Assembly: GCA_949357655.1 (NCBI GenBank)
Contig: CASHTG010000016.1
Location: forward strand, 1,984,001 to 2,048,000
Direction of reading: 5' to 3'
Origin: Parascedosporium putredinis
Lineage: Eukaryota; Ascomycota; Sordariomycetes; Microascales; Microascaceae
DNA length: 64,000 bases
Shown here: positions 58,523 to 64,000 of the stretch, piece by piece
Position numbering within the stretch: position 1 is the first letter of the stretch
Layout: each line of letters starts with the position of its first letter
Notes under the pieces: model-generated
Databases searched by the model: none
What the model saw: only the letters and a program-made list of their open reading frames with translations
What the model was told of the DNA's origin: nothing
Made by a program: the position numbers and the translations under genes

Positions 58523-59629
58523 ATGAAGATGGAGATCTTGGACCCCAGCGCGGGGCGCACTCCTTTGCACCCGCGCTGGCCCACCGCACCAAGTCTCAAA
58601 AGACCCCGCCTACATCCTCCAGATGCCCACCGAGATCCTCGACATCACCCTCGACTTTCTCCCCGCCGAGTCCGTCGTCTCCTTCGCCCTCACCTGTCGC
58701 GGCCTGCACGCCAAGTACAGCGTGAGGAACCAGATTCTCGATTCTGCCGCCCGCGAGAGCCTCCTGCTGCTCCTCGAAAAGGACGCCGCCGCACTCTACT
58801 ACTGCTACCACTGCAGCTCCCTTCACAAGTGGCACCCCACCAGCACCACCAGCAGGGCGAGCACGGCGTGTCCAACTACGACGCTTCCTGCATGTTCCGT
58901 GACCGTCCCGACCCCTGGGTCCTCACTGGCTTCAGCTACAAGCTCAAGTTCCACACCGCCCGCCTCGCTCTCCACGGTCGCATCCGGGGACCCGCTCATG
59001 GACCCGAGCTAGAGAAGCTCCACATGGACCACGCCGTCACCTTGGGATCCCGCAACATCACCATCAAGGAGTCCTGGGCTGCCAAGGTCATCGACGGCGA
59101 GCTCTTCCTCCGCGCCGTGTGGAACTACCACCAAGGTGCCGGTGGCGCCAAGACTCTCGGCCGCTGGGTCGAACATGATGCTGATCGCTTCATCTGCAAC
59201 CACGTCAAGGGCAGCCGCCTGCTCGAGTTCCCCGGCGCCGAGGGTCTCGACCTGTCTTCTGTTGAGAGGCTTGCCGGTCCCGTCCGCTCTTGCCCCATCT
59301 GCTACACTGATTTCCAGATGGAGGTTCGTGGTGACGAGTGGGATGAGTCCGAGTCCGAGTCCGAGGATGACGAGGAGGCTCAGCGCGGAAGCGGCGGCTG
59401 GTCCATCAATGTCACCAAATGGGTTCGTCTGGGCGCCTGCGAGTCGCCCTTGGATGCCCATTGGCAGACCCTGGCCAGCCAGAGCGCCCATGGTCTCGAA
59501 TGTGAGCCCCGAAACAGCAGCTGCGAGGCAGGCGAAATCAGACACCGATGGGTCGACGGAAAGCAGAAGCCTTCCGCCTACCAGGGACGATTCGTCGAAG
59601 CTGGCTGCCTGCAGGTCCCTCATTACTAA
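58523..59629 (+). CDS. F-box protein
   Basis: A likely substrate receptor of an SCF ubiquitin ligase, about 368 residues, single exon. An F-box follows shortly after the start: MPTEILDITLDFLPAESVVS, then FALTCRGLHAKY. The rest belongs to an uncharacterised fungal F-box family and contains YYCYHCSSLHKWH (a CysX2Cys pair), PDPWVLTGFSYKLKFHTARL, a Cys pair in RSCPICYTDFQMEV, an acidic Ser/Glu stretch (DESESESEDDEEAQ) and a conserved-looking end GGWSINVTKWVRLG. The two Cys pairs could hold a metal ion, which is inference. The frame shifts at GGGG 58552-58555 (one too many or two too few) and at CCCC 58835-58838 (one missing). The substrate is unknown. Confidence 0.75.
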   Translation: MKMEILDPSAGRTPLHPRWPTAPSLKRPRLHPPDAHRDPRHHPRLSPRRVRRLLRPHLSRPARQVQREEPDSRFCRPREPPAAPRKGRRRTLLLLPLQLPSQVAPHQHHQQGEHGVSNYDASCMFRDRPDPWVLTGFSYKLKFHTARLALHGRIRGPAHGPELEKLHMDHAVTLGSRNITIKESWAAKVIDGELFLRAVWNYHQGAGGAKTLGRWVEHDADRFICNHVKGSRLLEFPGAEGLDLSSVERLAGPVRSCPICYTDFQMEVRGDEWDESESESEDDEEAQRGSGGWSINVTKWVRLGACESPLDAHWQTLASQSAHGLECEPRNSSCEAGEIRHRWVDGKQKPSAYQGRFVEAGCLQVPHY

Positions 59630-62600
59630 AGGGGAAAAACGAAACAAAAAAGAAGAGTTGATTTTTCACCATGAACGAAATTTTTGTTAGCGACGACAAT
59701 GAGATACGAAGACAAAACTAGATACGAATGAGCCGCCTTGCAAGGTCAACCCGTTTAGAGAGACCCGCAATGCATATCCTGCATATCTTTTGCATGGAAC
59801 ACCGTGAAGCGATGCCGAACGGTGTATCCTCTCTCTGGTGGGAACAGACAAGAGTTTGCCCCCAATACTCGTTGTTTTAGAGCGTGTTCAATGCGAGCGA
59901 AGCGGCTGTCATCAATAGACTTGGGATCTTGCATCTTTGCTTCCAAGCGTCTCGTGCTGGAGCAGCAGAAAGACGGAGCATCGAAAAAGAGTTAGAACAA
60001 AACTGGCGAAGCTCGAAAAAAGAAGACGGTATAGACGAAAACGGGATTTGTTTTTCTTTCTTTTTTAGATTTGGGTCATCTGGCGTTTAGGGAAAACGGG
60101 GGTTTAGAGCTAGAGGGCTGTTCGCAGACACCAAAAGCGCAGCCTATAACGATGTGTTTCTTTTTCTCTCTTTACTTTTGGGTTCTGCTTCGTTTCGCTT
60201 ACCTTTTCTTGACTTGCATGTGATAGATTTTGCAGTATCCTTCAATCAGACGTTGGTTCCTTCTCATTTGAAGTTTGTTAGCATTGAACACACAACATTG
60301 AAATCACACAACACCGACGAGAGCCGTCTGATCATTGGGTTGGTGAAGGGTGCATCTTCGTGTCGCACAGCGCTTCGAGCTTGCCGGATCGGCCTCTCAA
60401 TGGACCGATTCCCTCTCCCAGGGATGCCTTTCCATGCGGTGCTTGCTACCCGTTCCGGTAGACTCTGCAGGACCTGGGTTTCTCACGCCGGCCGGATAGG
60501 TTCGGCAACGACGAGGTTGTCCCGACGAACAGCGCTGCATGTGGGCAGGACTCGGCAGGGAACGTTACACCACGGTCGGCCTCGGATCAACTCCCACGTT
60601 TGCAGCAATGACGGGGCGGATGAGGCTCCGAGGGGCTTTGGCAGGTCCTCTGGGGAGGAGGCTCTTAACCACCCACCAAAAGTGTAGATAGCGACTGTGA
60701 TGGGCGAAAGGGTGTTGGGCGAGAATTGGGTTTGGGGTCGCATTATTCAATGCCCAAACGGGTAGATGGTTGTGGGAAAGCACCTGAAGGAGTACTGGGG
60801 ATTAACCGATTCGTCCAGTCAACTTCTCCTCTATTCTTCCCCTGCCCTATACCATGTGTGTATGTGTGTGTGTGTGTGTGTGTGTGGCCCATGAAGTGAG
60901 GGGTTGAGAATAGGATCAAGCTCGGTGAGTGCATGTGATGAGCACTTTTGAATCCCACCGGCCTTACCGAGCACCTCCTCTCCCTTGCTCTTGATCCTTC
61001 ACGGCTCCAAGGTTGTCCAAAACTGTGTATTGTTGACCTTGAAAGTGATATCATATTTGTTCATCTTGCCCGTGACTCCTCGGTTGATGTATCAATGAAC
61101 CTAGCTGGACCGGTTTTGCATCTTTGGGTGTTTTCAATCCTGTCCTTCACCCACCCATCCATCCACCCATACAACCAATGGGCGATTTCAGTTGGGACTT
61201 GGCAAGGAGCTGGTCCCGAGCGGGGACTGACCGGGAAAGGGCAAGGCTTGCGGCTTCATCAACGCATCCCCCAGCGTGGTCACAGCTCTTGTTCCTTGCC
61301 TCGCCGTTCTTCCGAGGAGAAGATGGAAATGACAGGCGGGGCTTCTAGATCCCTTGGAGACGGCTTGACCGAGATGGACGCCGATTTTCCATGTTCTGTG
61401 ATTCATGCAACGGTGTTAAGGAGGTGCACGGTAGGCTCCATCTATCCAAGTGCAGAGAACGTTGTCCGCCGATGAGGAACGTCTTTTATTGGCATCAAGG
61501 TTGTAGTGTAGGTCTAAAAGATGGATTTGATGGTCCAAAACTGCGACGGCTAGGGTTTCTTCATCGATGTTCTTTTCTTCTTTCTAATAGGATAACAAAC
61601 AAAGAACATTCTGCCGTCCTCTTGTCAAAATATTTCCGGCAACGGCGCCACAGCAGACTGATGCCTCTTCATGCACTAGCATAATAATTTGTGATGCAAG
61701 TGCGGCCAAACGGGTGTACGCACGCTGTCCCAAAGCTGGCAAAGGGCCTTTCGAAACAACTTCAATGTCGTTTTAAGCGCAAGCGAGATTTGTCTTTTTA
61801 AATTGCGTCTCAGAGCCCCCATGCCGTCCATTGAAACATTTACCGGGGAACGGAGGCAGGCTTTAAATTGGTAAGCAAGCATGGATGGGCCTGGTCCGTT
61901 TTGGAAAAAGGCCGTTTAGAGGAGAAGGGAAAAGCAAGAAACCGCTGTTCCCTCCCCTGGAGCGACCCTCGTTTCCCCTCCTTTATAGAGGGTCGGTTAG
62001 ACAGCTGCACCTCGCCTACGAGGCGAGATAAGGAAGCCGGGGCGTGGGGTCCCTCGGTTGGAGGGAGATCTATGCTGTATGACATGACATACTGATGCAA
62101 GCCTGATTACCGATACCTTGAATGATTCTGGTCAGTCTCCTCTGTGCGAAAATATTCTACTTTTACTCCGTTCCTCCTTTTCCCTTCCCCGTATTAGCAC
62201 AAAGGGTTCAAGGTGGAGCTTACCGCAAGCAATCTCGCTTCGGGCGCGTGATGGGATTGATTCAACATCCGTTTTTTTCTTCTCCTTCCCCTTCGCTTCA
62301 GTGAGGAGAACAAAACAGCGCCAATCCACCACAAATGCAGAATTTCCCGCACCGGAAGGGCAAGATACCGAGTTGAATGTGGGGTTGACCATCCAATCCC
62401 CTCGCCTAACCCCGTCCTGGTCGCCACCAGGTTCGGCTCCTTGCGGACAGGAAGATGCTATCCCTTGCGCTCCAGCGAAGCGAGTGGTCATTGAATTACA
62501 CGGGGCTACGGTAGCCGTATCGATCGGATAGTCTCGCCATACAGCTTCGCAATTGGCCTTGACTTGACGAGTTTCATTCGAGGCTTCTTTTTCTTTCTTT

Positions 62601-64000
62601 TTCTCGGCGCAGGGTCACCGATTTGATTAGTATCCCGTTCTGCGTTCTGCGTGGTGCGACTTGCAGTAATAATACTAATATTCCCTCCGAGAAAAGTAAT
62701 AACATTGTCCTGTCGGTTGGCTAACCCGAAGTGCGCAAGTGGCTTGAGCCAATCGTCATGTTTGGCATGGGAATGTCGGGACCTCGCTTAGCAGCTTGGC
62801 CACCAATGAGAGACCTAACCAATGCTAGGGCGGGCCCAGCAGGGCAGATGCTTGCTTGTCCTGTGCGCCTTTTCCGTGGGCCGTGAACCTGTGGCAGGTG
62901 GCAGTTATTCATGGGGGAAGGCGTTGATGTTGCACAGATCGATCAGTACAGCAACAGATCTCTTCCATTGTCGGGGCTTTGAGCGAACTCTGCGCCGATC
63001 ACAAGGAGAGAAAGTTAGAGTTGCGATCGCGATCGCGAACTTCAAGCCTCTAGTCCCTACGTGTGTTTTCGAGACCAGCTAATTCAAGTACAAGTAGAAA
63101 TGGAAGGAGAAGCCTTCAGGTTCTTCAATGTTGTTCATTTGTACTTCGTACTTGAGCACACTCTCCGGTCTGGGGCCAAAAGAGCAACGCTCCTTCCCGC
63201 CCCAACCTCCCAAGCCCACGGTCCGTGAGGATAGCCACTTCCCTCGATTTGGGTGCGCTTAGTGTGCCCAGCTACAAGTGGCCCCGCCACCGGTGACTGA
63301 CCCTCTATAAAGGAAGGTAGGAGAGTATTGTTTCTCAATACCTCCTGATCGTGGCTGCCCTATTGCCACACCCCTGAATGACACAAGTTTGCTCTGCGGA
63401 GCTGGTCGGAGTTGTGGATAGCTTCTCCCAGCACGAGATTAGTTCGTTTGGAGATGATCAATTAACGCTGCTTCTCTCACTCGGTTGAGGGAAGATCTTT
63501 CCGACGAAGAGAGGAGTGGAGGTCGCTTAACCGATGTGCTTCCTCCGCCGTCCAAAAGTGATCCGTGCAGGATAAGAAAAGCGAGATGTGACAAACTTTT
63601 TGGAGGTTCAAGTGAGGGCTGCAACGAGCTCCGAAGCTCCGTCCGCCCCTCTCCCGAGCACTATCCACACAAGTCCTTGCGATGCGATGGCACCCCCATG
63701 CCAGTTTTTTCCCACCTTGGCCAAGGATCCTTGGCGCGCTTGCTGGGGGTCAAATTCCTTTTCACGAAACGGTCGCTTGGGAGAGCGCGGGACAAATTGA
63801 CACGGACCGATTCGCCGTTTTGCGACTTGAGCGACCTTACCCGGTTTCTCTGAACCAGTTGATCTGCTTGGTTCTATTTTCCTCCGTTGCCCTTTTCTCG
63901 CAAAAGATCGGTACCGAGGGTGAAGTGCCCGTAGATCATAAACTCCTTGTTAGCAACGGCGACCACGTTTCTGCCTCTTCTTATTATTGTTCATCTCCGT
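59630..64000. other. Right-end intergenic region
   Basis: About 4.4 kb to the window edge without a supportable gene. It holds a TG microsatellite (listed) and open frames of 170-180 codons (60154-60687 and 60948-61475, plus) with no recognisable motif and no clear splice structure. A gene starting beyond the right edge cannot be judged. Confidence 0.4.
60855..60886 (+). repeat. (TG)n microsatellite
   Basis: About sixteen TG units with one interruption (TGTGTGTA then TG repeats), in non-coding DNA. Confidence 0.9.

Noticed and set aside
23604..59629. Reading the broken genes as pseudogenes
   Set aside because: The breaks cluster in homopolymers, all motifs are otherwise intact, and several of the genes are essential in yeast. 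Sequence error is the simpler explanation.
60154..61475. Two plus-strand frames of about 175 codons
   Set aside because: No conserved content. The second overlaps intergenic simple sequence, and neither has a plausible gene structure.

Overview
This window looks like nuclear DNA of a filamentous ascomycete (Pezizomycotina, most likely Sordariomycetes). The evidence is short introns of about 60-170 bp with GTAAGT/GTATGT donors, CTAAC-type branch sites and YAG acceptors, CT-rich leaders before start codons, long intergenic gaps, and proteins with clear fungal counterparts. I could not place the genus. No rRNA, tRNA, CRISPR array or transposase was seen.

Layout, left to right: the 3' part of an unknown gene (to 1416, +); a Nab3-like RNA-binding protein (2500-5332, -), divergent from a mitochondrial ICT1/Pth4-type release-factor-domain hydrolase (6390-7224, +); a Ca2+/calmodulin-dependent protein kinase (9467-10902, +); an ankyrin-repeat protein (12541-13292, +); a roughly 10-kb stretch with no gene I can support (13293-23603); the inositol phosphorylceramide synthase catalytic subunit AUR1 (23604-25040, +); an RPA34.5-like RNA polymerase I subunit (27183-28856, -), divergent from the polynucleotide kinase GRC3 (30180-32632, +); a ZIP zinc transporter (36860-38981, +); a secreted GMC oxidoreductase (41044-43791, +); an ESCO-type zinc-finger protein (44279-45187, -); the V-ATPase assembly factor VMA12/VPH2 (46117-47145, -), divergent from the polyprenyl diphosphate synthase COQ1 (48018-49602, +); allantoinase (54705-56412, +); and an F-box protein (58523-59629, +). 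The last 4.4 kb holds nothing I can support.

These are mostly housekeeping genes, not a biosynthetic cluster. They cover RNA termination and processing, Pol I transcription and rRNA maturation, sphingolipid and ubiquinone synthesis, V-ATPase assembly, zinc uptake and purine catabolism. Three pairs share a divergent promoter. The RPA34.5/GRC3 pair is the most coherent, because both act in ribosome production.

The dominant anomaly is technical. Eleven of the fourteen identifiable genes, including several that are essential in yeast, carry one to five reading-frame breaks. Nearly all are repaired by one extra base in a short homopolymer (typically C or G read as 4 where 5 is needed, A or T read as 4 or 5 where 5 or 6 is needed). 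The sequence therefore appears to under-call homopolymer length, and the genes are best read as intact loci in an uncorrected assembly rather than as pseudogenes. The most interesting biological signals are an ACCTT/AAGGT zinc-response-like inverted repeat upstream of the zinc transporter, its three Cys-X-His ectodomain repeats, a tandem 26-residue acidic tail on the GMC oxidoreductase, a triple QxI(L/M)xQL motif at the Nab3 C-terminus, and recurring TACCNNGGTA motifs in intergenic DNA. I did not find a clearly undescribed multi-gene system.
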